A stretch of DNA of 64,000 bases, taken from Dillenia suffruticosa (lineage: Eukaryota > Streptophyta > Magnoliopsida > Dilleniales > Dilleniaceae). The stretch lies in assembly GCA_033439265.1 (NCBI GenBank), contig JAVTVX010000012.1:8731001-8795000 (forward strand), written 5' to 3'. Both the position numbers and the translations under genes were made by a program. Below the pieces are notes generated by a model. It was given only the letters and a program-made list of their open reading frames with translations, was not told the origin of the DNA and did not search any database. Below, one piece after another: positions 1-12,875 of the stretch. The number at the start of each line of letters is the position of its first letter. Within the stretch, counting starts at the first letter, position 1.

Positions 1-1099
1 CGGCTGCTGGCCACCAGACCTCCTATTTTATTATTTAAATTATATTATTAAATGGTAATCAATAATATAAATATTCATCGTCGAAATTTTTTATAAATAA
101 TTAATTCAACAAAAATTATCACAAAAATACTGTACGATCAAAATAAAGAAAAGATATAAAGATATGAATTTTAAAATGAAGTCCACAAAACACAAACAAT
201 ATTAATTTAAATTATTAATTTTAAGCATAAAATTCATTACTGAAAGCTTAGTCCAGTGGCAAATAAATTTAATATTCTATATTTATATAAAAGTTTATTT
301 AATTTTTAAACTATTATACGAAATAAAATATAACGTGAATAAAATATTTAAGATAAACACAAACGAAAATGGCGTAATATCTCCGACCAGGAAAGCCAAA
401 GTTGAAAACGCAAACTACTGATGTGGGACAAGGACAGGGGATGGATGAAGACAAAGAACTGTCATCGGTGTCAGCCAATTAAAGCATATGGGGAAGGGCA
501 TGAAAATCGTGTCCTAAAACGAGGGGGAAAGAAAATTTTGAGGCAAATCTTCAAGTTTTGGAGAGAGAGAGAGAGAGAGAGAGAGTTTCAACCATTACGG
601 GCGACCAAGAGCTGACTGAACCCTCCCAAGTTCCCATTTAATGGACAATTGTTTTCTACGTTATCCTTTCGAGGATGAGCTAGAGCTTTTGTATACGTGT
701 TACCACCGAAAATGTTTGCTTGGTTTGCTGGTTTGTATTTATTTTATTTTAAAATTAGATCGCGTTTGATATAAGGCTAAAGGTTAGAAGGGAAAGTCGA
801 AAAAGGACTGATGGATAATATTTTTTTTCATGTTTTATTAAATTATTCTAGAGTCAATTCGAATGTTTACATAAATACCCTTTTCACATAATTTTTTTTT
901 TATTTTTACTTTTTAAACTCGTAATTTGATTTAGGGATTTAATATCTCATTTTACTAAACCGTCTATTTATACTAATTTTTTTTTCCTTCTGTGCATTTG
1001 AGGTAATATTCACCATTTTATAATTTAATTATTTATTTTTCTCTCCAATCAAATTAAATTTGTATAAATTACATCTATCCAAATTTAAATAAATTAATT
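1..1099. other. AT-rich intergenic DNA
   Basis: No supportable gene. The only notable feature is a (GA)n microsatellite at 561-585. A 64-codon open frame crosses it but has no recognisable content. Confidence 0.6.
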
Positions 1100-2240
1100 T
1101 TTTCTAAAAAATCAATTTAGTTTATATTTTTCCTCACCAAATATGTTGCTTTTAGTTTTTTTCTTTCCCTAAAAGAATGAAAATTTATTTTTCTTTTAAA
1201 AAAATCAAATTAATATTCTCTTTCTAAAATGATTAAATTCTTTTAATATTTATCTTTCTAAGTACATTAGGTTTAATTTTTTTATCCAAAAAAATTAAAT
1301 TCAGTTTTTTTACTAAAATTAAACAAATTAATTATTCATCTATCTAAAAAATCAATTTAATTCATATTTTCTCTTTCTAAACGAATATATTTTAGATTTT
1401 TTCTCACAAAAATAACAGAAATTAGTTATTCTCTCTATAAAAATTAAGTTTAACTCTTGATAAAGTTTAAATTATTTTAAATTTTGTCTTTTTAAATATA
1501 TTGATTTTAAATTTTCTTTTTCTAAAAACTAAATTTATTTTTTTCCTCTCTTTGAAGCAAACAAATTAGTTTTTTATTTAGAAAATCAATGTTATTCATA
1601 TTTTATCTCTCTAAATATATTAGTTCTAAATTTTCTCTCTTTAAAGAAATCAGAATTTATTTTTCTCTCCCTAAAATTAAGCACATTTGATTATCTCTCT
1701 AAAAATTTTAATATTTTAAATTTGATCCCTTTAAAACCATTAACTTTTAATTTTCTCTCTATAGGAAAACTAAATTCAATTTTTCTCTCTTTCAAACTAA
1801 ACAAATTAATTTTAATTCTTTAAAAATCAATTTAATTCATATTTTTTCTCTCTAAACACGTGATTTTAAGCTTTTTAACCCTAAAAAAATTAAATTTAGT
1901 TTTCTTTTACTAAAAATAAGCACATCAATTTTCTCTCTTCAACAATTTAATTTAATTCACATTTTCTCTTTTTAAACATATTGATTTTAAATTTTCTCTC
2001 TTTAAAATTTTTTTCTTCTAACAAATGATTCACATTTTCACTCTATAAATATATTAGATTTTAAATTTTCTCTCTAAAAATATCAAATTTAGTTTTTTAT
2101 TTCTAAAACTAACCGTAGTAATTTTCTCTCTCCAAAAAACTATATCTAATTTTTTCTCTTTAAAAATCAATTTAATTTATATTTTATCTCAAAATGCATT
2201 AGTTTTTAATTTCTCTTTTACTAAAAGCACCTTTTTTTTT
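1100..2240. repeat. Degenerate ~120-bp tandem repeat (about 10 units)
   Basis: A recurring block resembling TCTAAAAAATCAATTTAATT begins near 1103, 1223, 1343, 1463, 1578, 1697, 1819, 1937, 2016 and 2160, so the spacing is close to 120 bp except for one shortened unit. Each block is followed by a CTCTCTAAA-type phrase that recurs about every 40 bp, so the 120-bp unit may be three diverged 40-bp subunits. Units are heavily diverged and contain no long open frame. This looks like an old local satellite; I recognise no named family. Confidence 0.7.
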
Positions 2241-3775
2241 TTTTTACTTTCTAAAATGAAATCACATTAATTTAGTTTATTATTTTATTTTAGAAGGGGG
2301 TAATGTTTTTAACCCTTTAAAAGTAGTTTTAGTTTTATCCCTATTTGATAATGCTTTTGCCTCTCCATAATATTACACAAATTGAATTTTGCATACCAAA
2401 TATGAAGAAAGAGGGTAAAAGGTTACCTAGGTAACTTTTTTGAATTAAATTTTAATTTTTCACTAATTTTATTATTTTGTATCATCAAAAGATTATGTAT
2501 TGAATTTTCTGTGTTAAAATAATGTTTTATTTAGTTATTCAGTAAATAAATGAATATTCATCTTATTTATATATGTATAAAGTTTTTTTTTTTGGTTCAA
2601 TATAAGTTATTTACATATGTGATTGGGTTTTGATATTAGATTAATTAGAATTTAAAAATAATGTAAAGAGAGAGTAATTTATGGTCAGAATGCAATTTTC
2701 AGAAAGTTTTGCAATCAATTTGTAATTTCTGAAATTTTTTTTGTCATGATTTGTAATTTTTGAAACTCTCTCCTATTCTTGAATTTCAATAACTATCCCT
2801 CCTACTTTATGATTTTTAAAAATTATTTATCTTGTTTTATAATTTCAGAAATTATTGGGTTGTTTTATAATTTTTAAAAACTTATAACTGTTTATGTAAT
2901 TTTAAAAATTAGTAAACTCAAAGTGTTAGTTTTTGTTTTAAATAATATTATTTGACTTTGAGTTAGCTAATCTCTCTAGGATTATATTATTCATTAATTC
3001 TAATTAAAACACACACACGAGAGAATTATGGCTATAAAGAATTGAGTTTTCTTTACACACAGTCAATTTTCAATTTGATCTGCCCATCTAGATCGAATCA
3101 TTCCAGAGATCAGAGTTTGGACATAGGAAAGAATATTTGAATTTGGAGTCAGATTTCAAGTTCATGGAGATGGATCAATGAAAAAAAGTTTATATAATTG
3201 GTATCTATATGTTTTGACCAATTATTAATTATATCACGAAAAATTTATTTCTTTTGATTTATGATTTATTTGGTTCATTTAATATTATTATTATTATTAT
3301 AAACTATTGATAAATCAATCTATTTATTTTCAAAAAAAAAATCTCTCTTTTTTTTTAATTTTTTTTCTCGAAGAAGTTTTCAATAATTAAAGTAATAAAC
3401 CATTTTACTTTTAAAGAATTATAAAAGTTTAAGAACCTATTTAGCATTTTGATCCATTTATTAAAGACAATATTCTTCAAAAACAAAAATATACATCAAT
3501 TCAACCTTCAATGATGTACAAGGAATAATATATATTGATGGCACATGACTTGTCTCATTTATGGGGAACAACTTAATCATAAGATTTCTATCTCTTACGT
3601 CCCTCCTTTGGAACTGTATTCTTTTTGAACAGTACGATTCTTTCCATCGCCAAAACTAATAGGATTATATTATGGTGACGGTACATGGTCCACCAATATC
3701 TCGTAATCATATAATTTAGAGATTACGGCACCCATAGTTTCAAGGTCCACGACCACCGGGGTGCCCATCAGTAAA
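2241..3775. other. AT-rich intergenic DNA with a weak short tandem repeat
   Basis: No gene seen. Between about 2690 and 2915 phrases such as TTGTAATTTCTGAAA and TTATAATTTCAGAAATT recur at roughly 40-bp spacing, a degenerate short tandem repeat. Confidence 0.5.
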
Positions 3776-4400
3776 CACTACTATTAAAAAATATATCATT
3801 AGCCACAGAAAAATTCATCATTAAAATAAAAAATTTGTTACCGAAGAGTATCAGTAATGGATTTAACAACAAATTTTTTTTATCATTAAAACCGTCGCTG
3901 ATACTCACCCCACTAAATATTAACAACGGATTACTATCCGTCGTTTATATCAGCAACGGATTAGCGACGAAAAAAATCTATCGCTGATGATTAAAAATTG
4001 CTTTCAGTGACTTTCGAACCCGAACACACCTACAATAATAAGAACAACGTCACCACCGAATAATGTTAGATATCTAATTATATATCTTTTTTTTTTACTT
4101 ATTATTTTTATCTCATATTTTTTTAATAATAAAATAATAAAATAATTTTATTTTAGCTTAAAATAAAATAATAAAATAATATTATTTTTCTACAAAATTA
4201 AATTAAAATTAAATTAAAATTAAATTAAAATTAAATATTAAATAAAATTAAAAAATTAAAAAAAAAATTCGTCGGTAATCAATCGCTAATTTTTCCGTTG
4301 CTAATCCGTCGTTGATAGCTGTATATATATTTTTTTTCCCTTCACGAATTCATCGACGGATTAGCGATAGAAATTTTTTATCGATAATTTGTCATTTATC
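3776..4400 (+). mobile_element. CACTA-like transposon end (truncated)
   Basis: The sequence starts with CACTACTATTAAAAAAT. Within the next 600 bp it carries short motifs in both orientations of the type CAACGGATTAGCGACG and CCGTCGTTGAT, the style of subterminal repeat seen in plant CACTA elements. I could not find a matching TAGTG end, so this is either a truncated element or a chance resemblance strengthened by the repeats. Confidence 0.4.
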
Positions 4401-4404
4401 ACTT

Positions 4405-5040
4405 AGTATTCTATTCGACCTAGGAGTACAAGCAGACCTACAAAAGATAACATGTTGACCAATTGAAGCCATGTCTACCAATTGAAAGGCCAAGTCGACC
4501 TGAGTACACTAAGAACAAATATAAATCTAAAGCAATGTAGGTCGATCTACACAATAGCATGTCAACCCGTCCTTAGTTAAAACCAAGCATTTAGTCGACC
4601 TAGCTACACACATGTCGACCTAAGTTTATTAATGAGTCGACCCACCTTCAAGCAGGCCTACCTATGTTTGTTCTTCTTTTTTAAAATGTCGACCTACCTA
4701 TTGTAAGTTGAATGATCCTTCCCAATTGGTCGACACAAGTAATTATATTGACTGATGTAAACTCACAACCTAACTTGAAAAATAACATGTCAATCCAAAA
4801 ACGTAAGAATTTGTGAAAATTACTACATAAATCGACCCAAGCATTTATCCAAATCGACCTTGACCTATGAAAGTTAGTATACAAAAAACATTAGTCGACC
4901 TAGCATAGTTGCAGGTCTACCTATGTTTTTAATGAGTCGACCTAAGGATTCAATGAGTCGGCTTACACTCACACCTTCTGTCATAATGGATTAAAGTTTT
5001 TAAATTTGAGTCGACCTAGGAAGAAACTCATGTCGAGCTT
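4405..5040. repeat. Cluster of GTCGACC motifs
   Basis: The octamer-like phrase GTCGACCT, or a one-base variant, occurs many times over 630 bp, for example near 4496, 4592, 4614, 4637, 4687, 4730, 4894, 4938 and 5010, with further variants (TCGACC, GTCTACC) between. Spacing is irregular and the DNA between is AT-rich, so it is not a simple tandem array. Possible explanations are a subterminal repeat region of a DNA transposon or a piece of an LTR. I cannot name the element. Confidence 0.55.
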
Positions 5041-8000
5041 AAGTAAACACACTTCTGATTACAAGATTCTGAATAGTTGACATTTGATAATTGGGCACAA
5101 ATTAACCAGGCTAATCTGACTTAATCTGCCCTATTAAGACTAATCAAAATGCTTGTGAGATCTAACCATCCTTGTGCAGCAAAAGCTAGTGTTTCTATTG
5201 GCAAATAGAGTTAAGGCGGAAAAAGCAAAACCAAAGACTGAAGCAACAAAGCAACTGACAAACACATTAAATGAATCCAATGAAAGTATTAATGAAAAAT
5301 GTTCAAATTCAACCAACCTCCATAACGACTCTCATTAACTCTCATATAAATGTTAAAGTAAAGAAAGAAACAAAGAAGTTGATGACAGTATAAAAACAAT
5401 AACTTTAATATGCATATTGGCTTCTAATTATGAAATTATTATACACGTGTTGTACAGAACTATATTCAATATCATACCAGAACAAAAGTTTAATAAAGCG
5501 CTCAATTGCACAAACAAGGGTTGTAATAGAATAGCCCAAATATCTGTAAATGTTTGTAATATCAGAGAATTTCCTTATGGAGGACATATCATGAGAGAGG
5601 TGCAACTTTGGAAGAGGTTTTTACGTTAAGAAGTTGAGAACAAAAGTAATTTTGATATTAAAGAGTTCATCTAGAAATATTAGAAGCAAAAGTTGCCTCA
5701 TAGCAAAAGCGGCGTTAAAAAATTGAGAATGTCGAAAGGTGGAGTTTGTGGTATCAAACACAATGTACCTTTTGCATTATGAGATAAACAAGATAAACAT
5801 TTTAGAGCTCATGATAAATATTTCAAGGTGTTAGGAATGAACACAATTGAAAAAAAAATATATAAATAAAATGCCCACAAAATAAAAAAAAATAGAGAGA
5901 TACCATTAAATAACTCAAATTTCTTGGCGTTTTGCTAGGAACGAGCTTCTTGTTTTTAAGAGTGAAATTGAGGGTACGACATTCTCATGAGAAGTCCCAC
6001 ATGATGGAAACTTGAAATTTGGGTCAAACTCCATGCCAAGACCCAAAGTTGGCCCAACATCCTTTTCCCTACTCGGGCACAATGGGGTCCAACATTGACC
6101 CGAGTAGGCTCAGAGGAATGAGGCTCATTTAGATTTAGAGAAGGATCATGTCCTAACTTCGATGCAAACCGGTAATATATTCGGACGATAAATTAATTTA
6201 TTTAATATAATTTTTTTACTTGACGATTTGTATTTAAATTATCCAATTAATCTAATTTAAATATTGTGAAATTCAATATAGAAACAAACTCTCTCCGCAC
6301 CTTTTTTTCATTTTCAAAACTCAACCAGAGATATCAGATGATATTGTTGCACCTATTTGTGCTTATTGGAAGTCAGCTACTGTTGGTTGAATTTTCACTT
6401 ATATTTCTTTTTCTTTTTCCTTTTCTATTTTTGGTAAGCTCTTTTAGTAGTCTTTTTTTTTTATTAATTAACCGATATTCGAGTTATCTGATTAATTAAT
6501 TTTGAATACTATGAGACTCAATTTAGAGATTGACTCACATGACGCTTGTTTTTCTATTTCCAAAATCCAAACTCAAGAGTTTAATTATGAGATTTTAGTC
6601 TCTTACCACTAAACCTATAGGATGTTGATTCTTTCCGTAGTCTTATGGTTGTACCAGGGGAGAGTAGTCTTAATGTTTGCCCTTCTCCAATATGGCATGT
6701 TTCAGTAGGTTGCCCAAGAGATTGAATTAGAAGCCAAGATTCCAAAATCACAAGATCTCTCCATGTGATCTCTTAAGCAAGCTTTTGCGCTTTATGCATG
6801 ATCAATCATTTTTCTTGTAGCCCAAATGGTTGAGTGGGTATGGTGTTATGGCTTGTCCTCTTCCTTGATTGGTAGACTTGAGCATGGGTTAAGGGGCCTA
6901 TCCAGCCATATATTGGGTTGGACCTGGCAGAGTTAGTAGGCTAATTTTTAAAAGATTGCCTAGTTTGGCCCAATAATTCTATAGAGCGGTCTGGCATTCG
7001 ACTTCCATTGGACTTTTGACTTGACCCAAAAATAATACTAGAAGTTATATCCAAACCTGATTAATATTACGAACTAAGTTGAATTGAGTTTTTCCCTTCA
7101 ACTCGACACCAAATTACTTTGGATTTATCAAGTCAAAGCAACAAGAACATTCATGATCGTCCACCAAATGCTCATATACAAATCGAACATAGATCCATAA
7201 TACACACTTGACAATGCAAAGCACGCAAATGGAGGAATGGGATTACTTTTTTCACATTTTCCATGAATTCCCTATCTACCTCTTAAATGTGTGTACAATT
7301 CTAGGCTAGAGAAATCTCATCTCGTATAACAAATGAAATTTAGGACAAAGGGTATCTATGCTTTATCAATGTGAATGGTGGAGCCTCTGCATTTGATTTT
7401 GACATTTTAGCTGTACATCTAGAGCCTTCTGTATTTTTCATAAAGGTAGGTGGTATAATTGAGTCACCACATATTCCTTCTTGCACTGAAATTGCTTTTA
7501 TTGTCAATGTTTGGAATGGTGCACGAAATTAGGTCCAAATCAAAAGATTTTTATTGAAAGGGAATGCTATTTAATATTTGGCATATTCACTCTTTAATAT
7601 TAGGATTGAAAAAAAAAAAAGAAAATTCAATTTTTATATTTAAGATTTACAATATTGGTGAAAAGAGAGCGTCCTTAAAAAAAAAAAAAAAATCTTAATC
7701 TTTTGTATCAATAATTTTGAATAATAAAGTGGCATCCCAAACATTAAACTAGTTTTAGTTAAAAATGTTGACAGATCACGTGGGTAAAGATTAAGCCACT
7801 TAACTGCGGGGGAGGCTATTTATATTTTAACACCATCACCAAGATTTTGGCCAAGTATGAAATTAATTAATTAATTAATTAATTAATTAATGTCTGAGTG
7901 AAACAATCAAATTATCCTAAATCTCAGTGCTAACAATTAATTAAAAGCAAAAACAGCTCCCATTGCAACGTTAACTGCAGGTACAATTAAAAGTTTGAAA

Positions 8001-8600
8001 TTTTTGTTGTTTATTGTAGGGTGGTTGATTTAATCTTATCGAGCTGACTGAATCTAACCGTTACTGTTTTGCTCTCTCGAGACTTGATCTCACTGACTAC
8101 TCATTCAAACAAATTATATTTAATTCTGTAAATTATGAAGAAAATGGGAGTTACCCTTCTCTAGTTTTCATGGCATTCGTCAAAATATTAATGCGGACTT
8201 GGCAATGATATTAATAAACCTTAAATCTTCTAAATGCTTATGTTTGTTTTGTCCACATCGTCCTCTTAAAGATGCATGAGATTTTGATGTGCGTTAGATT
8301 AGGAATTGCTTGATGGGACAAACTAGATGCCCCATTTGATATATTATTTATGTTAAATATTTTCATTATATATAATATTAAGAGAAGAGGTTGAGTCGAG
8401 TACACACTAATTTTTTTTTCTTATTCTTATGAAAATATATAATCTTTTAATCAAGAGCAGTCCGTTTGGGAGTAATTATTATTTTTTTATATAAATATTA
8501 TTTTGTAAACTGGGTAATTTTTTTACATAAAAATAGAACTTTTTTTTAAAAAGAATTATATTTTTTTCAAAAATCAGTTAGAATAGATATTATATTAAAA
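5041..8600. other. Intergenic DNA, no supported gene
   Basis: Short open frames at 5417-5629 and 6266-6499 have no recognisable domain. A region near 6540-6630 contains, on the minus strand, a tRNA A-box-like phrase (TTTAGTGGTAAGAGAC) that may be an old SINE, but no second box or target duplication is clear. A (AATT)n microsatellite lies at 7861-7890. Confidence 0.5.
7861..7890. repeat. (AATT)n microsatellite
   Basis: About seven and a half perfect AATT units. Confidence 0.9.
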
Positions 8601-10560
8601 AATTTGATATCCAAGAGAAAGATGAATTCCCAAAGGTGGCCAAGTTGGGATGATGAATGCATGGCATTGAGCATGTCTACAAAAGCAATTGCTTTGGCCA
8701 AATCATGCAAGACCTTGTATATTGAATCATTGATTCAGTTTTATTTATTCTTCCATTTTTATGAGGTGGGGTGGTTGGCTTGGGAGTGAGAAAATGCATA
8801 CATGAAGTAAAACTTTCATTTGACAATAACCTAAAATTTTGTTTAATTTCAGTCGATTCTTCCAAATCCCATGAATCGGAGGGAACAAATTTGGGTAGAT
8901 GGCATTACGTTTTCAAAATTGGCTTGCCAAAAACCTGGTCGTCTTTAAGAGGAATAAGAAATTGTGGAAAGGGCAAAATTATTGCACCCTAAACTCTTAC
9001 ATTTTTTTCGTGGAAGACAAGAGCTGGTTGGCCAAACAATCATTTTTAACACACTTGCAAGACATGACAGGGGTGAATGAAATGCCAACAATGTTTAATG
9101 AATGAATAACGCCGAACTTGTATAGCAACTAAACAAATAATTTAGTATAATTTTTTAAATAAGTAAAGAGTTCATAGAATTAATAGATAATCCATATAAT
9201 TAGTAAAAGTGTTATATATTTTTTTAATTAAATTTAAAATTAAAATTAAAAGAAATAACGTTAAAAAAAATTTCTTAAAATTGTATTCGAAAAATACCGA
9301 TGGGAGAGAGAGACCGTTAAGTCATTTTAAATGCCTGCCAGCTTTGGGTCAGCTTCATCAGCAGTCACACAATATATAATAAATCGGGTCTTCAATTAAA
9401 AAGTCCCCATAGGGTTCATCAAACGAACACACGCTTGGTGTTCCTGTGTAATATGTGTTGGTCATAAACGCCTGGCCTTCGGTTTTTGGGTGCAACAAAC
9501 CTAATTTGACGGGTCGTTAAACCAATGCTAAACAGGCTACACTATTGATCTAAAGCCAAAGAAAATGCTTTTTCCTTACACCATCAACTTTGTTTAATAA
9601 TTGGATCGAAAATCGCACAATTTTCTTTTTTATTTTTTAACTAAAATAAAATTTTCATAATATATAAAATCTTATAAATCTCTACAAATTTTAAGCTATA
9701 TTTAGATTTTAATTGATAATTATGGATTAAGATAATTTGATATGATTTTGTATTATAATAAAATTGTAATACAAATTAAATTACAAAATATATCATAATA
9801 CAAACAGAAAATAAATTATATAATCCGGTCCAACCATATTATTCTAATTTAGCAGGTTGATCTAGTGGAACCAAAAAGCAGGTTTTATCTGATGCAACCG
9901 ACACGTTTTGCGAAACCCATGCTTGACCACCCCACCCGATGTACAAGATGTTCTTTAGGTAGATCCAATCGGGTGGTTCCACGTCTCATTCGTTAAACCG
10001 AGAACCGCAACGTCGGACCTGGGAGAATGGAAAGTGATAAAACAAGCTAGCACAAGAAAAATAATTTTGCGCCTGACAAAAACAGAAAAAATAATTTTAG
10101 TATTTTTCTGTTTTCTTCTGGTTTCTGTTCTTTTAAAAGAAAAAAATATGACAAATTAGGAAGGGTAGAGAAGTAATTGAGCGAGCAAGACGAGTAAGGA
10201 CAGAGCAGTTGAAAAGGTTAACGCGGAAGACGGACTGGATCGGAGGGTTTTGGCGTTTCTATTCAGAAGATGTCAACTCAAGCCCGTGTAATCGATTGTG
10301 ACATTTTAACCTGCCTGTCATAAAAATGCCACATGTCACCACTGTGCCCATCTTCGTCATTTCACATCACAACAACAAACATCAACCGAAAATGTTAGAA
10401 ATGATCCTAGCTAAAATGTCATCTGTATATCCAAAATTACGATTAACCCCCTACAACATTTGCTTGTACGGGCACCCACTATAGTATGCTATCTTAGAAG
10501 GTTCCAAGAAAAGTGAGAAACACGCCACAGTTTTCACACCCCCTCTCTCTCTCTCCCATT
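8601..10560. other. Intergenic DNA upstream of the arabinogalactan gene
   Basis: Three overlapping short open frames (8604-8789, 8771-8992, 8899-9105, plus strand) do not resemble any family I know and have no splice pattern joining them. The stretch from about 10120 to 10560 is the presumed distal promoter of the gene starting at 10763. Confidence 0.45.
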
Positions 10561-10563
10561 TAT

Positions 10564-10571
10564 TATATATA
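10564..10571 (+). promoter_or_regulatory. TATA box of the arabinogalactan protein gene
   Basis: A TATTATATATAGG phrase lies about 195 bp before the start codon. It is followed by a pyrimidine-rich leader, as in many plant genes. A transcription start about 30 bp downstream would give a leader of roughly 165 nt. Confidence 0.5.
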
Positions 10572-10726
10572 GGAACTCCTATCATGCTCATGATCATCGC
10601 GATAATACATTAATCAATTCAAGGAATCTTAGCATTATTGAAGAGCTTCTCTCTCTCTCTTACCCCATCTAACACCCCCCACTTTTCTCCCGTTTTTATA
10701 CCCTCCACCTTTCACCCTCTCTCCGC

Positions 10727-10730
<4 letters not shown>

Positions 10731-10759
<29 letters not shown>
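10731..10759 (+). repeat. (CT)n tract in 5' leader
   Basis: A perfect CT dinucleotide run that ends 3 bp before the start codon at 10763. It continues a longer pyrimidine-rich leader. Confidence 0.9.
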
Positions 10760-10762
<3 letters not shown>

Positions 10763-11230
10763 ATGGCTTTCACCTCCGCGCACATTCAAGCACTAATGGT
10801 TCTGGCACTCTTCACCACCTCTTGCATAGCCCAAGCACCAGGCCCCTCTCCCAAAGTTGCCCCTACTCCACCGTCTCCCACTCCCTCACCAACTGCCACA
10901 TCACCATCTCCGTCACCTACAACACCCACGCGGTCACCGTCACCGTCACCGTCACCGTCGCCATCACCATCACCATCACCATCATCAACGTCACCGTCAC
11001 CTTCACCTTCACCCCACACCTCTCCGTCACCGGCACCATCAACAAAATCTCCTACAGCATCACCCGAGTCTTCTCCAACTCCGCCACCTTCAGCTTCAAC
11101 TCCAAACACTACGTCTCCGTCGCCATCTCCGGAATCTCCTCCGGCGGACAACACTGGAAACTTTGCCGCTGGGAAATTGACCGGAGTCTTTGTTGCAGGA
11201 ACTGCAATCGCTGTTGGCTTGTTGTTCTAG
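10763..11230 (+). CDS. Classical arabinogalactan protein, GPI-anchored
   Basis: A single-exon gene for a 155-residue cell-surface proteoglycan backbone. Residues 1-23 are a signal peptide, with likely cleavage between Ala23 and Gln24 (CIA/QAP). Residues 24 to about 128 are almost entirely Pro, Ser, Thr and Ala, with long runs of Ser-Pro dipeptides. In this family such non-contiguous prolines are hydroxylated and carry type II arabinogalactan chains. The C-terminus (NTGNFAAGKLTGVFVAGTAI to the end) is a small-residue site followed by a hydrophobic tail, as expected for GPI-anchor addition. The product should sit on the outer plasma membrane face and in the wall. The Ser-Pro core is encoded by imperfect TCACCG/TCACCA hexamers, so its length probably varies by slippage. 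The start follows the CT-rich leader directly. Family assignment is firm; the specific AGP number is not assigned. Confidence 0.92.
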   Translation: MAFTSAHIQALMVLALFTTSCIAQAPGPSPKVAPTPPSPTPSPTATSPSPSPTTPTRSPSPSPSPSPSPSPSPSSTSPSPSPSPHTSPSPAPSTKSPTASPESSPTPPPSASTPNTTSPSPSPESPPADNTGNFAAGKLTGVFVAGTAIAVGLLF

Positions 11231-12004
11231 ATCACGAAATGGGGTTCTGCCTCGTGGAGGCTGGCAGCGACATAGATCCATACTTGTTGGATTGTTGAGA
11301 TCTGATTTTTACCTTTTTCTCTTTGATGTTGACTAGTCTTTTCTTTGATTTCTTTTATTTATTGTGTCTTCATTTTCAGTCCTTTTTGTTGTTATCTTTA
11401 TATTCGCATTTACAGGTTGGTGGGGGGGGGGGGTTCATGGCATTTTGGGATGAAATTGTTGTATCCATTGGATTGATATTATAGAGATATTTAGTCATGT
11501 TGGTTGTAAATTGAATGAATTATTCCTCATTCTTTTTTTACATTCATGATCTCTCTTTTGTTTGGGATTTTTCCTTTTTTGAGTTTTTAGATTAAGTTTT
11601 TGAAGGTTTTTTTTTTTTTTTTTTGGGGGGATGTTAAGGATGTTGGCCGGTGAATAAGGCGCGTAAAAGTAAATAAAAGAACTTAAAAAAGTAAAATAAT
11701 TAAATGCTTACTTAAATGATAACCATAAAGTCTCATGTAAACCTATAATTTGTGAATTTAATGAGAGGATACCAGACATTATTAATAAAGTGTTAGATTT
11801 TGAGTGCTGGGAATTGAAAACAAATATGAGGAGAGTTAACTTTAGAAATTACACAGATTGAATTAATTAAATTTTAAAATACTGTTAATTAAGCAAAATA
11901 ATAATAGTAATAATAATAATAATAATAATAAGTTATTACATGCCACTATGTCATTTAACTAATAAAGAAAAGCAAACATAGAAGAATTCTTTACCATTTT
12001 ATAA
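11231..12004. other. 3' region of the arabinogalactan gene and intergenic DNA
   Basis: T-rich 3' flank with a G run near 11422 and a T run near 11605, and an ATT/AAT-type microsatellite near 11898-11932. No further gene seen. Confidence 0.5.
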
Positions 12005-12110
12005 CTTTTCAGCAAGATGTGTACGTACGTTGGTACCAGGAATCGAACCTTAGCCGGTTGATGATCACAACCACCAGGCCAGGAGTGATTTGGTCTTTTC
12101 AGCAAGGTGT
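12005..12110 (-). mobile_element. Mini-SINE / tRNA-like retroposon with 16-bp target duplication
   Basis: A 74-bp insert (12021-12094) is flanked by CTTTTCAGCAAGATGT (12005-12020) and CTTTTCAGCAAGGTGT (12095-12110), 15 of 16 identical. On the minus strand the insert contains a pol III A-box-like phrase TGGCCTGGTGGTTG and a near-perfect B box GGTTCGATTCC. These are the internal promoter of a tRNA-derived SINE. It lacks the long tRNA-unrelated body of typical plant SINEs and any obvious A or T tail. Confidence 0.75.
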
Positions 12111-12875
12111 AATGGTGCAAGTTGCATCCTTGGGCTTTTTTGAAATTATTTGTGGAGTATGGGAATAGAACACTACGTTAGTAAGTTTACAATAACAATC
12201 TTATTTTGGCTTAAGTTGTATGAAATGGTGTAATCTCCGGAGAAATCACAATTCAAGGGATCCTTATCTCTTCTCAAGTTTGGCCCAAAAATTGTTGCAT
12301 TTCGGTCCCCCGCAAAAGGTTTTATTTTTTATGGATTTCAATGTGTCATATCTTTATTAACTTATGCAGGAAAATGGCATTCCATTCCCGTAGGATGCTT
12401 TGTTTAAACAATGTGAGATTGATTATTTGAAAAGTGGGAGCAACTTAATTATTAGATCTTATATTTCTACTTTTGAGCTATTTTAGTCTTAATAAGAAGA
12501 TCTTTATAAGAGAAAATGAGAATGATACCAATTGAATTATAAGTCATTAACGAAAACACTTTTCACATCGATAAAAATTAATAGACAGCATCAAATACTA
12601 CTATTTTGTAGAAAGATTCAATGGCAACCAATTCCAGGTCGGTCACATTTGGAACTGATATAACCAAGAAAAGCTTCAAATTCAAGAAAAACAGTGATTT
12701 TTTTTCCCTTTTAAAAAACAAATATGCAGGCATAAAAAATGCACAAACCATGTGCTCTTGGATTAAATTGATAAATCCTGACTTCACTAGTCATCGTCCA
12801 CATGCTCCTTGTTGCACTTTTTGGATCATGAGGTGTTCAGCTCTGTGTGGCTAACCCCACCAAACCCGATTTTAA
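12111..12875. other. Intergenic DNA
   Basis: No gene seen. A 77-codon open frame at 12621-12854 has no recognisable features. Confidence 0.5.

Noticed and set aside
421-615. 64-codon plus-strand open frame
   Set aside because: Runs through a GA microsatellite (poly Arg-Glu), no domain, no context.
6820-6890. Possible SINE (TGGTTGAGTGG A-box-like phrase)
   Set aside because: No B box at the right distance and no target duplication.
10786-11154. 122-codon minus-strand open frame rich in Gly and Asp
   Set aside because: Mirror of the Ser-Pro repeats of the arabinogalactan gene; other overlapping frames there are also repeat by-products.
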